Source of the DNA: Rhodeus uyekii
Taxonomy: Eukaryota > Chordata > Actinopteri > Cypriniformes > Acheilognathidae
Assembly: GCA_037043235.1 (NCBI GenBank)
Contig: JAWRVZ010000133.1
Location: 841,856 to 905,855 of the forward strand
DNA length: 64,000 bases
Direction: 5' to 3'
Position numbers and translations under genes: made by a program. This document shows positions 1 to 11,299 of the stretch, piece by piece (positions within the stretch are counted from its first letter, which is position 1; every line of letters starts with the position of its first letter). The notes below the pieces were generated by a model. That model did not search any database. It saw only the letters and a list, made by a program, of their open reading frames with translations, and was not told the DNA's origin.

Positions 1-594
1 CAGATCAGCATATTTTGTAAAGTTACTCAAACTCAAAAGAGGTTGAAAGGATGGCGGCAGTGAAGGTCCATCTGTGGCACCAGATAACAGTGATATTAAT
101 TTGTTTTTGTTCAGTTTTTAAATTCATGCATCATGTTTTTCTCATATTAATGTAAGCTTTTAAAATACTGCATGCTAAACAATTTGAAGATGACACAAGC
201 CCTGCTGATTCTAGTCTTTCAGAATAGTGTCTGCCATGTGTGAGCTTATACATGCTCTGTTAGCCCAGACTAAACAAAACTGCACAGTGTTTCTGAATCA
301 CTGCTAAATATATATATATACTCAATATGCATTCAAGTACACTTTTCACAGTACATATAGCACAATTTTCCACATGATATACTATTATGAAGCCCCAATT
401 ACGCACAGATAATTAGCTTCCTGTCTCACTGTCTGGTGAGCATTTAAAATAAGGACAAATGTGAAATTGTCTATGGAAAACATAAACATGTTAGGTTCAT
501 TAGGCATCACAAGTACATTGAATTAATATTTTAAATAATGCAAATGTCTTTTGTTTCATCCATCTCTCCCCAACGAGGTACCAACATAGTAGTA
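1..594. other. no gene recognised
   Basis: AT-rich unique-looking sequence with a short TA run near 308-320. No coding potential, RNA gene or repeat family was recognised. Confidence 0.5.
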
Positions 595-960
595 ATTAAA
601 AAAAGCCGTAGCCTCAGTTTCATCCGAGGTAATTAAATGACACAAACCGCTCGGTTAAGCGCCTCCTCATCTGGAGGGGGAAACCCCTGCAGTCTCTCTC
701 TTTTGTTTCTGTCCTTGATAGTGGAGAGAGCCCAGATTAGCATAGCTCAATCATTACAGAATTGGATAGAGGCTTTTTCAGCTTGATGATATCTTTGATG
801 AGCTACTGTGCAGCAAGCAGAAATCCGCTTTGCATATTAACAAAGATTTCGGGCCCAGCTGAGCCGCTCTCATGTTAATTCTCACAGCAAAGACTGATAT
901 GCAAACAGAGCTTTGCCATTCGTGTTGCATACATACTAAGGAAATACATTAGCAATCAAC
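595..960. promoter_or_regulatory. candidate conserved noncoding element
   Basis: The block has no reading frame or repeat signature but is dense in homeodomain-like core motifs. An octamer-like site with an adjacent TAAT core (tttgcatattaa) lies at 829-840 and a second inverted octamer-like site (atatgcaaac) at 897-906. More ATTA/TTAA cores and a balanced base composition stand out from the AT-rich flanks. This look is typical of vertebrate developmental enhancers of the POU/SOX/homeobox class. That is pattern recognition only: no alignment was possible, and the block could be ordinary unique sequence. Confidence 0.3.
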
Positions 961-2008
961 CTTTTTTTTTTCTCTCTCAATGCATAAAGAGTTGAGGTCA
1001 TTTTGCTCTGTTTGTGATCACTGATGAGGTAATGATGGCGATACTGTGTCCAAGTCAATATTTACCTTTTCCGAATCTGTTTTTCTCTAATTTGCTTTTT
1101 TTCTTGGCTGGAAAGCATGTAACATCCATCCATCATTTTGTGGATGAAGGATTTGTCATCAAAAAACCAAAACAAACTATCAATGTACTTTTCCATTAAA
1201 ACAGAATCCCTGTTGTTTTTTAAATCACTCGGAGGATGTGCGCCACGCAGAGAGAGAAAAAAAGAACGAAAAAACAAAACAAAATTAAAACAATCACTAC
1301 AACCTCATATTCAAATGAATCTGATTCTCAGCACCATTTTAAACAGGACCAGCTGTCCACTTCAGATTCCTGTCAGGTCTTTGTACATGATTAACAAGAA
1401 CACCAGCACTTCACATGATAAGGACTGAAGCAGGGCACTGCATATTAATTCTCAACTTATGATTTAAATACAGAGTACTTTACTCAAATGACACCTTCAA
1501 TTCATTACGTATGCTAATATAATCGTGGCTGGTGTGATGGGTCGCATGGCAGAAAATGTATGTAATTAAATGAAAGAAAGGGTAACAAAGAATCATTTTG
1601 TTTAAAATTGCTGCCATATTCAGCATTCAAATGTCAATTATGTATTATACAAAAGAGCCTGTCCATGTAAAGAATTAAATGTTACCCAACAAACTGATGA
1701 GAGGTTTAGACATGTTAAAGTAATTTAAAACCTGAGGAGAAAGAGGAGACAACATTTTTGTTAATTGAGATAAAGCTGAAATAAAATATTACAAATACAG
1801 TGTTCATAAATAACTGCATATGGCTGAATACACATTGGAATTTAAGTGATAGCAAAATAAAATAAATATAATAAAATTTACATATTAGATGAACATTTTA
1901 AACTAAACATAAATTAAAATGTTGCTTTGGAAATTAACTAAAATATATTTGATGAAAAATGATAATAATCTGGTTTTAATAAAAAAATAAACCAGAATTA
2001 AAGGGAGG
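961..2008. other. no gene recognised
   Basis: AT-rich intergenic sequence. Short open frames near 1014-1428 lack codon structure and family resemblance. Confidence 0.5.
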
Positions 2009-2700
2009 TTGTTACAACTGAGTGTTGGTGTGTGATGTGGAGGATCACAAGGAGACACCGGATGCAACCGAGATTTCTTTATTTTCAAAACCTAAAACAA
2101 AAGACTTTAAGGTACAAACAAAAAGTGGGAATAAACTGGGAACGCTCGGAACAGAAAAACAAATGGCATCAACGATCGAGCAAGACATGGGTGTCACCAT
2201 TTGTCTTGTCTACTGTGTTATTTGTACACTCCCTGTCTATCGGGACCTCTTTGTCTCTTCCTGTCTGGGGTGTCATGTGTTGTTTCACTTCTGGGTCTCC
2301 TCTGGGTTTCCTCTTGTGCCTGCCCTGCACCTCTCTCGTCACTTAGTCCGTTAGTTTCCCCCTGGTGTTTGTTATTCCCGTGTGTATTTAACCCGGTTGC
2401 TATTCCCTTGTTTTTGTCGGTGTGTGTACATTGTCTTTGTACTGTGTGTCTTGTTGCAAGTTTATGTTTCCTTTGTTTTTTGCACAACAAGTGAGTTTAG
2501 AGTTTATCTTTGAGTCTTTGTTTATAAATAAAAGCTGTGTTTGCTGAAGTTACGTTGCTCCTTGCCAATCTCCGCATCACACCGCCCCTTCAGTGTAACA
2601 ATGGGAACATAAGAGGGTTTTATGACGAGATGGGTAACACCTGACAAGACTAACAAGATAAGTGATTAGACAAGGACAGGTGCAGGAAGGACCTTTTCAG
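2009..2700 (-). repeat. antisense LTR-type fragment hosting a solo LTR
   Basis: The left piece (2009-2191) starts tgttacaactgag and carries a reverse-strand polyadenylation-type motif (ctttatttt, about 2077). It resumes at 2601 after the inserted solo LTR. The left terminus resembles the reverse complement of the 3' end of the inserted LTR, which suggests a related LTR in the opposite orientation. The right boundary is uncertain. Confidence 0.4.
2192..2600 (+). mobile_element. solo LTR (Ty3-like) with 5-bp target duplication
   Basis: A 409-bp unit begins tgtcacc, ends gtaaca and is flanked on both sides by atggg (2187-2191 and 2601-2605), a perfect 5-bp target-site duplication. Inside are a TATA-like tatttaa (about 2385) and a polyadenylation signal aataaa (2527-2532) near the 3' end, the order expected of U3-R-U5 in the plus orientation. 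No internal retroelement sequence is present, so it is a solo LTR left by LTR-LTR recombination. The 5-bp duplication and T/C-rich U3 fit Ty3/Gypsy-type fish elements; the exact family is not determined. Confidence 0.8.
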
Positions 2701-3784
2701 AAACACTTTTTGAAATACCGGTTCACGTCCTGAAAGAAATCAATAATAGAAGAGGTCTAAATAATAAAACATGCACATACACTATTGTGCAAAAGTCTTA
2801 CTCATGTAAGTATTTTCATCACAGAAAAGGGCTTTAAGCTAGTTATTTATATATTTTGCTGTAGTGTGTCAGTAGGAAATACGAGTTACATTTAAAAACA
2901 TCCCATTAGGCATTCATTGTAATTGTGCAAAAATTGTACCGCATTTGCTTTATATTTATAGTTTCTTCATATAACTCCAGATGGACTCGATAATGGTGAG
3001 ATCAGATCTCTTTGTGGAGAATACTATTTGTTGTCAGACTCCTTGTGCATGCAAAAACCTCACTGAATTATTGTAATTAATGGCAAAAAATAATGTTTGT
3101 ATATGTATATAAAATACTAATATGCCTAGTAGTGTATATCTTCTGTGGAAATTACAGGACCAAAAAATGTTGACCAAAAATGCAATGATACTATTTCCTA
3201 CCTGACGTGTCATGAGTCATGATGTCACATGTCATCAGCACGCCATCAGTTGTAAACGGTCACAAAGCACCACAACCAAACAACAGTCACCTTTTACAGT
3301 ACCTCTCGAACCAAAACAATGGACTTATGCTGTGTTCATGCCATGTCGTAGCCATAATTACAAGATGGCAACCCGCGGCCTGATCATGTCCTTTTTTCAA
3401 ACAGATTTATGAGTTTCATTGTCAACACTGTCAATGCCGAAATTAATCTGCAGCAGTCAGATGGTACAAGTAACAGCTCTGTAAGTTGTTTACGTTCATT
3501 ATTATTGTAATATTATGTGCTTTGAGACATGGGGTAATTTAACTCTGTCTCTCGTCTCGTGCGCATTGCATTCGTGTGCTTTGAAGGAGGCATAGACTTG
3601 GAGCCCTCTTAAACGGAGGATGGGATCTTATACATTCAATATAGCTATTGCTAGCCTTTCCAATATTGCCTACCCTACCTTTAAATTGAAAACTGAACTG
3701 TTGAGCAATTACTTTTTTTCTCTTCTTCTTTTCTCTATACAGTATGTTTGATCACAGCTATATCTACATAGTAATAGAAGATAA
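2701..3784. other. no gene; possible DNA-transposon debris
   Basis: The stretch from about 2775 (cactattgtgcaaaagtctt) to 3190 resembles fish Tc1/mariner-derived interspersed sequence, but no paired terminal repeats were found. The remainder holds nothing recognisable. Confidence 0.35.
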
Positions 3785-6700
3785 GTACTCATGGGTAAAT
3801 ATATCTCGCTGGAATTTAAAAGGACTAAATAATTTGATAAAGCTTAAATAACTGTTAGTTTAAATGAAACAAATGGAAATGAGCATAACTTTTCTTCAGG
3901 AAACTAATTTACTTAAAGAAGATACTAGGAAGATCACCAAGTTATGTGCAGGACATGTTTTTAATGCCTCTTTCATCTCTCGAGTTAGAGGGGTTATGAT
4001 CCTCATACACAGGCTTGTTCCATTTCAGTAAACACAACCAAAAAAATTGATCTTAATGGTACAACCTTGATCCAAATTTACTTATTACGGATCTGAATTT
4101 AGTGGAGAAATGGATGTATCCTAACCCGAGTACAAAAAAAATGCTTGTGCTTCTCAAACAAATACAAAACATACTCAAGAGTAGATTATTTTTTAATCTC
4201 TAACAGTCTAGTGTCAAAAGGAGGTATATGCTGTAATGACAGTATCTTACTCTCTGATCATGTCCCTATTACATTTAAAATCCAAATGGACAATTTTGTA
4301 ATTACCCCTCACAGATTTTAATTTCAAGCAAGATGACCTTTGGATCCTATAGCTTTGATAAATTCCTGGTATAATAGAATAGTCCTACATTTTCAGATTA
4401 ACACAAATCAGAGAAGTATTTCAGTCAAATAGGAGGCATTCAAAGCTTATATCAGAGGGGATAAATCAAATTAAAGTTTTAAAGCAACACCTCTTTAGCA
4501 ACAACGATTCTGTAAATCGAAAGAACACCTTGTACTAAAAGCCTAATATAATGAATGACTTGTTGTAAAACAGCTAAGAACTTCATCCGGCTAACGCAGG
4601 GGAGGGCAAACTACGGCCCGTTGGGCTTTTTAATCCGGCCCGCCGAACCTGTATTAAACCTCCTTCATTTTACATTTCCCTGTAATGTCACTCTGTCGCG
4701 GCTGCAAGCGGCATCGGCGCTGAAGCTGTGGTTGAGAGCAGGCGTGTCGCAAGCCCCTCTACACCCCCCTTTATGGCGTTAATTCCGTGCTAAAAAGGAA
4801 CGGGCGCAAAACTGATGTTTGCACTCGCGTAAATTACATCCGCGAGCGGAAAACAGAGCTACGCGTAAATACGGGTACCCGCGAGCTCATTTTAATCACT
4901 CGCGCGCGCATGAACATTCGCCCGCTCTCGACTGCTGTTTTTGCTCGCGCGAGCCCTTTTATTTTTGTCAGTCGTGGGGCGAGGCTTGCTCTTGTAATAG
5001 TAACGTCTAACGTCATTGGTTAGTTCCCTTTTTTCCAGAGGTCAGTTGTGATTAGACACCTGTGATTGTCAATCTAGAGCTGAGGCAAATATATGATTCA
5101 GTCACATTGCATATTATGGTTTTTCTGTCGATTAAATTGTGTTAATATTGTTTTGTTGTAATTTCACATGTCCAAGTCGAGTGATTTAAGACCAAACTAT
5201 ACTTTATACAGGTTTTCTAGGATTTCTTATAAGTAAATGCACAGGTACGACCTTCAACCCGGCCCCTCTGTCAATTTTAAGAAACCAAAGTGGCCCGCGA
5301 GACAAATAGTTTGCCCACCCCTGGGCTAACGCAATCTTATTTACAATCAGGGAGAAAAAAAAAACAGGAAAGTTGCTTGCATGGAGAATTTACAAAAATA
5401 CAAACAGTTAGTGTCATCAATTCATTAACTTTTTAGAGTGGGGTGAAGATTGTGGATCCATTGGGAAAAAATATTTTTATAATGTATTATGAAGACAATT
5501 TACAAGGACAAAACAACAATTTACAAGGACAAAACAACTTTCTTTATAAACTTATTTTTCCTATATTATTAGAGGTGACAATAAGTAATTTAGAGACAAA
5601 TCTAAGCATGGAAGACCTCTCGGAGGCACTACAGTGCATGAGTAGTGGAGAAGCTGACCTGATGGTCTCTCAGAAATTTATAAAACATTTACAGGGAAAC
5701 TTTTACCACACTTACATGAAATGTTTAATGATTCATTTGAAAAGGGAATACTAGCTCCTGAGATCAGCACTAATTACTCTTATATTAAAGTCAGGCAAAC
5801 CCCATAATGGAAAATCATCTCACAGGCCCATTTCTTTAATGTCTTGTGATACTAAAATTCTTGATTTTTTTGAATGTATATACCAAACCTTACTGTGAAT
5901 GATCAAAATGAGTTTGTGCTTGGAATACAAACCCTCCATTCTTAAATATACCATATAAAAAAAAAAATCTGAAAGCCAAGGACCATCCAATCCTCATTGG
6001 ACAAGGAAAAAACTTTCGACAGGATTGAATGGGGATACATTTTTTAGGTGTTTTAGAGATTTGGGATGGGTGATGGGTATATTGAATGGATTAGGTTACT
6101 TTATGATCCACAATCAGAAATAATAACAGCTAATATTTAATAGCTACATTTCAAAAACTTTTAATTGAAGTAGAGGTACATGTCAAAAGTATCCATTGTC
6201 TCCTCTGTTATTTTTATTTGCAGTAGAACTCCTTTCAATAGCAATCCGGTGCAGTCCTGAAATAATAGGTGAGAGGGAACATCGCTTATATTTGTTTGCA
6301 GATGATATTGTGGCCTTTCATTCAAATCTTGGCCTTTTATTCAAGCACTTACTAACAATATGTCGAGAATTTTCAGGTTCTAAAGTTACTAATAATAAAA
6401 GTGCCTTGCTATTACTGTATGAGGATGAAAGGAGAAATTCTCTGACCTGTAGGCAATTCGCCAACAGGTTTTACTTATTTAGGCATTAAGATAACTACAA
6501 ATATAAACAATATTATTCCAATTAACCACAACCCACTTGTAAAGAAAGTCATTGATTCCTTCTAAAAATATGCAATGCAATGCCAATTTCTGTTATTGGA
6601 CACATTATAAGTATTATAAAAATGGTCAACCAATTCTACCTACATTTTTAGACCATTTCCAGTCAATTCCATTCCCCCTCCCAGCTACCTCCTTTGCTAT

Positions 6701-7190
6701 ACTCAAGAAAACATTCAGAAGATTTATATGGAATAACAAACGTCCTCGGTTACATCTGTCCTTACTTTATGTATACCATATAAACAGAGAGGGCTTAAAA
6801 TACCAAATATTTAACCAAATACCAAAACTTTGCTTTTGGTTGTTCTACAATCTACCACATCACAGAAATTCTAGCATGAATAGTCATTGAAAAAAACTGA
6901 ATAATAATTTCATTACAGATATATCTTTACTCTTCTTCAATTAAAATGCTAAAAAAAAAGCATAATCCTTTCCTTAGGAATACCATTTCAGTATGGTATG
7001 GAGCTTACAATTTTTTTTTTGATGTAGCAATTACATTGTCAGGTATGTCATCAATCTGGGGTAATAAAAAGAAATGGGAGAAATGATAAGAAATTTAAAA
7101 TTAGATGTAATGGAATTGCAAGTGAAGTCAAGTAAAAGTTTTATACGATGATATATCCCTCAGAATTCTTTTATATTTACAAATTTAAGT
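3785..7190 (+). pseudogene. L1-type LINE ORF2 (endonuclease/reverse transcriptase) relic
   Basis: Translated pieces across several frames line up with an L1-type ORF2 in the correct order. At the start is an endonuclease N-terminus (WNLKGLNNLIK, then FLQETNLL at about 3890), followed by the endonuclease C-terminal block SRLDYFLISNSL and SDHVPITF (SDH codons at 4253-4261). The reverse-transcriptase core FADDIVAF lies at about 6295, and the post-RT segment FIWNNKRPRL at 6720-6760. In a live element this protein nicks target DNA and primes reverse transcription. Stops and frameshifts break every domain, and a hAT element (4597-5323) splits it between endonuclease and RT. No ORF1 or poly-A tail was identified. 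Confidence 0.75.
4597..5323. mobile_element. non-autonomous hAT element with 8-bp duplication
   Basis: The element is 727 bp. Its termini caggggagggcaaacta (4597-4613) and the inverse of tagtttgcccacccctg (5307-5323) match at 16 of 17 positions, a hAT-type terminal inverted repeat. It is flanked by a perfect 8-bp duplication ggctaacg (4589-4596 and 5324-5331), the length hAT transposases make. Internally it is GC-rich with several cgcgcg stretches and codes for no transposase, so it depended on an autonomous partner. A truncated inverted relative lies at 44237-44573. It inserted into the L1 relic and is therefore younger than it. Confidence 0.9.
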
Positions 7191-7222
7191 TTTATGCATT
7201 CTGAAATTAAAACGTTTTCAGA

Positions 7223-7640
7223 AACGTCTAGGTTACTATTGTAACCCCCGTTCCCTGAAGGAGGGAACGGAGACGTTACGTCGGACTGACGTCATGGGGT
7301 CTCGCTTGGGAGCCCAATCACCTCCCAGTGTAACTAAACGCGCCAATGAACATTGGCTAGTGAAATTTGCATGCCGAGTCCCGCCCCGCCCGGCTTCCGG
7401 GTATAAATAGGACCGGCATCGCTCATTTCATTCATATTTTGCTGAGGAGCCGAGAGTGTATCCCAGTCTCAGCGGTGGCTCAGGCCTGTGGCCGGGGGAC
7501 GTAACGTCTCCGTTCCCTCCTTCAGGGAACGGGGGTTACAATAGTAACCTAGACGTTCCCTATCAGTCAGTCACGTTCGACGTTACGTCGGACTGACGTC
7601 ATGGGGTCCCTATGGAAAGCGCCACAGGCACTGGCCGTGT
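7223..7640 (-). repeat. copy A 3' terminal repeat and internal complementary region
   Basis: The first about 55 bases from 7223 reappear inverted at about 7504-7557 (ending agacgtt), and the sequence after that GTT should mirror the missing 5' end. The terminal repeat carries TGACGTCA at 7287-7294 and an inward-facing tataaata at 7402-7409; a second TGACGTCA lies at 7594-7601 in the complementary region. This is the circular-template arrangement of DIRS1 elements. Confidence 0.85.
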
Positions 7641-8359
7641 TACGAGAATCGGAGATGCAGATGTTGGCAAGCAGTGGCGTGCCAAGGACAACTGCCTCTG
7701 CGGACGTAACCTACCCAGCGCCCCGCGAAAGCCGACTTAGGCCTCCACGCCAATCAGGATGGAGGGGAAGGCCAACGTGAGGAAGGACTAAGCTGCTGTT
7801 CCTGTGTGAGCCTCACGGGGAAGAGAGCTTCAGTATCTCAATCCCACAAATCAGCTCGACCCGCTTAGTTGTCTACGCTGGGGGAGCGCATAGACGCTAC
7901 GGAGACCACACCCTGCCCAAGGGGGAGGTAATGTGCGGTATGACACATATGGACTGACCCGAGGAGCAGTACGACATATGTAAAGTCCCCATGGTAGGTC
8001 CTACCCCAGGGAGGAGCGCGTACCAAAGAGACTGGCAGAGCAGAACTGCCAAGGGAAAGACACGGGTTTACCAAGAGGGAAACCGTACCGTGGAGCGTAC
8101 ACATATGGGATTACCAAGAGGGAATCTCGTCACATGGGCATCTAGTCCAGTACAAGGGCTGACCACTGGGGCATGCACACGAGTACTGGGCCTGGCGTCA
8201 GACGCCTCCGCCGCATCCGCTACCGAAGGATGCAGGAGGAACTCGAATCAGGGTTCGCCAGACGGGGAACTCACCTGAGGAGTAGATAAGCGCTCGTATC
8301 CCCTTATTAAGGGGCATGGCACAGCAAGCAGGACACCGAGCCGGTCACCTGTTTGTTCC

Positions 8360-9345
8360 CAGCACACAGGAAGAAACTGGCTCCACCCGGAGATTGTAGA
8401 ATCTCGCGAATGTATTAGGTGTCGCCCAGCCCGCAGCTTTTCAGATGTCTGTCAGAGAGGCGCCACGTGTCAACGCCCAGGAGGAAGCAACACCCCGTGT
8501 GGAGTGCGCCCTCACCCCCAGGGGGCATGGCTCGCCCTGAGCCTGATATGCCAGGGCGATGGCATCCACTATCCAGTGGGCCAACCTCTGCTTGGAGACA
8601 GCCTTTCCCTTCTGCTGTCCCCCAAAACAGACAAAGAGCTGCTCGGAGCTTCTAAAGCTCTGCGTGTGGTCCACATAGACACGTAGTGCACGGACGGGAC
8701 ACAGCAACGCGAGGGCTGGGTCTGCCTCCTCCGGGGGCAGTGCTTGCAGGTTCACCACCTGATCCCGAAAGGGAGTGGTGGGAACCTTGGGCACATATCC
8801 AAGCTGGGGCCTCAGGACAACGTGAGACAAGTCCGGCCCGAATTCAAGGCACGTTCCACTGACCGAAAATGCCTGCAGGTCCCCTATCCTCTTGAAGGAA
8901 GCGAGTGCAGTCAGGAGCACTGTCTTGAAGGACAAGATCTTGAGCTCCACTGACTCGAGGGGCTCAAAGGGAGCTCTCTGTAGGCCTGAGAGGACGACAG
9001 AGAGGTCCCAGGAGGGAAAGAGGGGCGGCCTGGGAGGGTTTAGCCTCCTGGCCCCTCTCAGGAACCTGATGACCAGGTCATGCTTTCTAAGAGACCTGCC
9101 ATTAACGGGAACATGGTGAGCTGCAATGGCGGCGACATACACCTTCAAGGTAGAGGGGGACAGCCGCCGCTCCAACCCACCTTGAAGGAAGGAAAGCACA
9201 GAGCTGATCGGGCAAGTCCGGGGATCTTCCCGTTGGGAAGAACACCACTCAAAGAATAGACTCCACTTCAAGGCATACGCCAGCCTCGTAGGGGGGGGCT
9301 CTAGCCGAAGTGATAGTGTCTACCACCGCCGGAGGTAGGCCACTT
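8360..9345 (-). pseudogene. tyrosine recombinase (YR), copy A
   Basis: This is the DIRS integrase, a lambda-type tyrosine recombinase that inserts the circular DNA. The long open part is 276 residues (8441-9271). It contains the first catalytic arginine in FKRIGDLQ and the HxxR box in AHSTRGVA. Two lesions are visible. A run of eight G (about 9291-9298) puts the N-terminal segment (STRAPP-like, to about 9345) in another frame. A TGA at 8441-8443 falls where copies B and D have a cysteine codon (DIC). Beyond that stop the frame continues in register through AAGWATPNTFARFY, so the nucleophilic tyrosine (codon 8396-8398) is present in DNA but cut off from the open frame. Confidence 0.88.
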
Positions 9346-11180
9346 AAGTCTTCCGCGTCCCATCCAGGGACCACACGTGGAGGTTCCAAAGATCTGGACG
9401 CGGGTGCCAAATGGTGCCCTGTCCCTGAGAAAGCAGGTCCTTCCTCAAGGGAATGCGCCAGGGAGGGGCTGTCGCGAGGAGTGAGAGTTCTGGAAACCAG
9501 GTCCGGTTGGGCCAGTATGGCACAACTAGCAGGACCTGCTCCTCGTCCTCCCTGACCTTGCACAGGGTCTGTGCAAGAAGGCTCACTGGGGGGAACGCAT
9601 ATTTGCGTAGGCCCCGGGGCCAGCTGTGTGCCAGTGCATCCGAGCCGAGGGTCCCGTCGGTCAGGGAAAAAAACAACTGGCAGTGGGAGGATTCCCGGGA
9701 CGCGAACAGGTCTACCTGCGCTTCCCCGAATCGACTCCAGATCAGCTGAACCGCCTGGGGGTGGAGTCTCCACTCTCCCGGGAATGTGAGCTGTCGTGAG
9801 AGCGCGTCGGCTGCACGATTGAGCTCGCCCGGAATGTAGATGGCACTCCAGAGGAGGAGATGGCGGGCAAGTTGCGACATGCGACGGGAGTGTAGACCAC
9901 CCTGATGGTTGATGTATGCCACGGTCGATGTGTTGTCCGTACGGACCAGTACATGCTTGCCCTGCAGCAACGGTCGGAACCGGCGCAGTGCAAGGTGTAC
10001 CGCTAGCAACTCGAGGCAGTTGATACGCCACTGCCGCCGGGGTCCTGTCCAGGAGCCCGAGGCAGCATGCCCGATGCACACGGCACCCCAGCCCATGGTG
10101 GAGGCATCTGTTGTAACAACAACATGCCTGGACACTTGCCCTAGGGGAACTCCAGCCCTTAGAAAAGCAAGGTCCGACCAAGGGCCGAACGTCTGGCGAC
10201 AAGCCGGTGTGATTACCACACGGAATGTGCCCGGAATGTGCCCTGGTGCCAAGCCCACCTCGGGACTCGGTCCCGTAACCAGTATTGAAGTGGTCTCATA
10301 TGCATCAACCCGAGCGGCGTTACAGCGGCTGCGGATGCCATATGCCCCAGGAGCCTCTGAAACCGTTTCAGTGGGACCACTGTTTTCCACCTGACTACTT
10401 TCAGGCAGTTCAACACTGACTGTGCACGTTCTTTGGTGAGACGTGCTGACATGGAGACCGAGTCCAACTCCAGCCCGAGAAAAGAGATGCTCTGCGCAGG
10501 GGAGAGCTTGCTCTTCTCCCAGTTGACCCGAAGCCCCAAATGGTTGAGGTGTCTGAGCACCAAGTCCCTGTGCTCGCACACCTGATCCCGCGACTGTGCC
10601 AAAATGAGCCAGTTATCGAGATAATTCAGGATGCGGACTCCCACTTCCCTGAGGGGGGAAAGGGCAGCCTCCGCGACCTTGGTGAAGACGTGGGGAGACA
10701 GGGACAGCCCAAAGGGGAGGACCTTGTACTGGTATGCCTGACCCTCGAACGCAAAGCGAAGGAACGGTCTGTGACGAGGGAGTATCGAGACATGAAAGTA
10801 CGCGTCCTTCAGGTCGATTGCTGCAAACCAGTCCTGGGAGCGGACGCACGTGAGGATGCGTCTCTGCGTCAACATTTTGAACGGAAGCCTGTGTAGGGTC
10901 CGGTTCAAGACACGCAGGTCCAGGACAGGCCGTAACCCCCCGCCTTTCTTGGGAACGATGAAGTAGGGGCTGTAAAACCCCGACTCCATCTCGGCTGGAA
11001 GGACAGGCTCGATCGTGCCCTTCGCCAAGAGGACAGCGATCTCCTCCCGAAGTACAGGCAGGTACCTTGCCTGCCACTGAGGTAGTCAGAACGCCGCTGA
11101 ACCTGGGGGGCCGCCTGGCGAACTGAATCGCATAGCCGAGTCTGATTGTCCGAATGAGCCAACGAGACGGAGTGGGAAGC
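9344..11180 (-). pseudogene. reverse transcriptase-RNase H, copy A
   Basis: RT is open at 10213-11028: FIVPKKGGGLRPVLDLR fingers, AIDLKDAYFHVSILP with the first catalytic aspartate, LPFGLSLSPHVF, then YLDNW where other copies have YLDDW. RNase H is open at 9344-10579: TTDAS, CLELLAV, RTDNT and AADALSR supply the D-E-D-D residues. An exact 11-bp tandem duplication (10221-10242) separates the two frames; removing one unit restores register. A one-base shift near 11065 breaks the N-terminal region. The YLDN substitution would be expected to abolish polymerase activity on its own. Confidence 0.9.
10221..10242. repeat. 11-bp tandem microduplication
   Basis: cggaatgtgcc occurs twice in direct succession (10221-10231, 10232-10242). 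Eleven is not a multiple of three, and this is exactly where the RT frame exits and the RNase H frame begins. Confidence 0.9.
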
Positions 11181-11239
11181 GCTAACCAAGCCCCCAAACT
11201 CCGTTCGAGAGGCACCAAAGGGACGACCGACGAACCCGC

Positions 11240-11258
11240 GGGGGGGGGGGGGGGGGGG
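11240..11258. repeat. 19-G homopolymer
   Basis: An uninterrupted G run in the gag-RT boundary region of copy A, encoding prolines on the minus strand. Its length is likely to be unstable in the genome and unreliable in assembly. Copy F has a similar run at 27128-27145. Confidence 0.85.
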
Positions 11259-11299
11259 CAGCAGGGAGCTCTGAGGCCCAACCCAGGAGGCATGGCGTC

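Noticed and set aside
2022..2494. Overlapping frames of about 100 codons
   Set aside because: They lie within LTR sequence and have no homology; low-complexity T/C-rich translation.
8360..9345. Tyrosine recombinase as a phage or bacterial integrase (contamination)
   Set aside because: It is linked to RT, RNase H and gag in DIRS order, with inverted and internal complementary repeats, and flanked by fish repeats. It is a eukaryotic retroelement.
9249..10202. Long minus-strand frame of 317 codons
   Set aside because: Mostly an out-of-frame shadow of the RT-RNase H gene; only its last part carries real YR N-terminal sequence.
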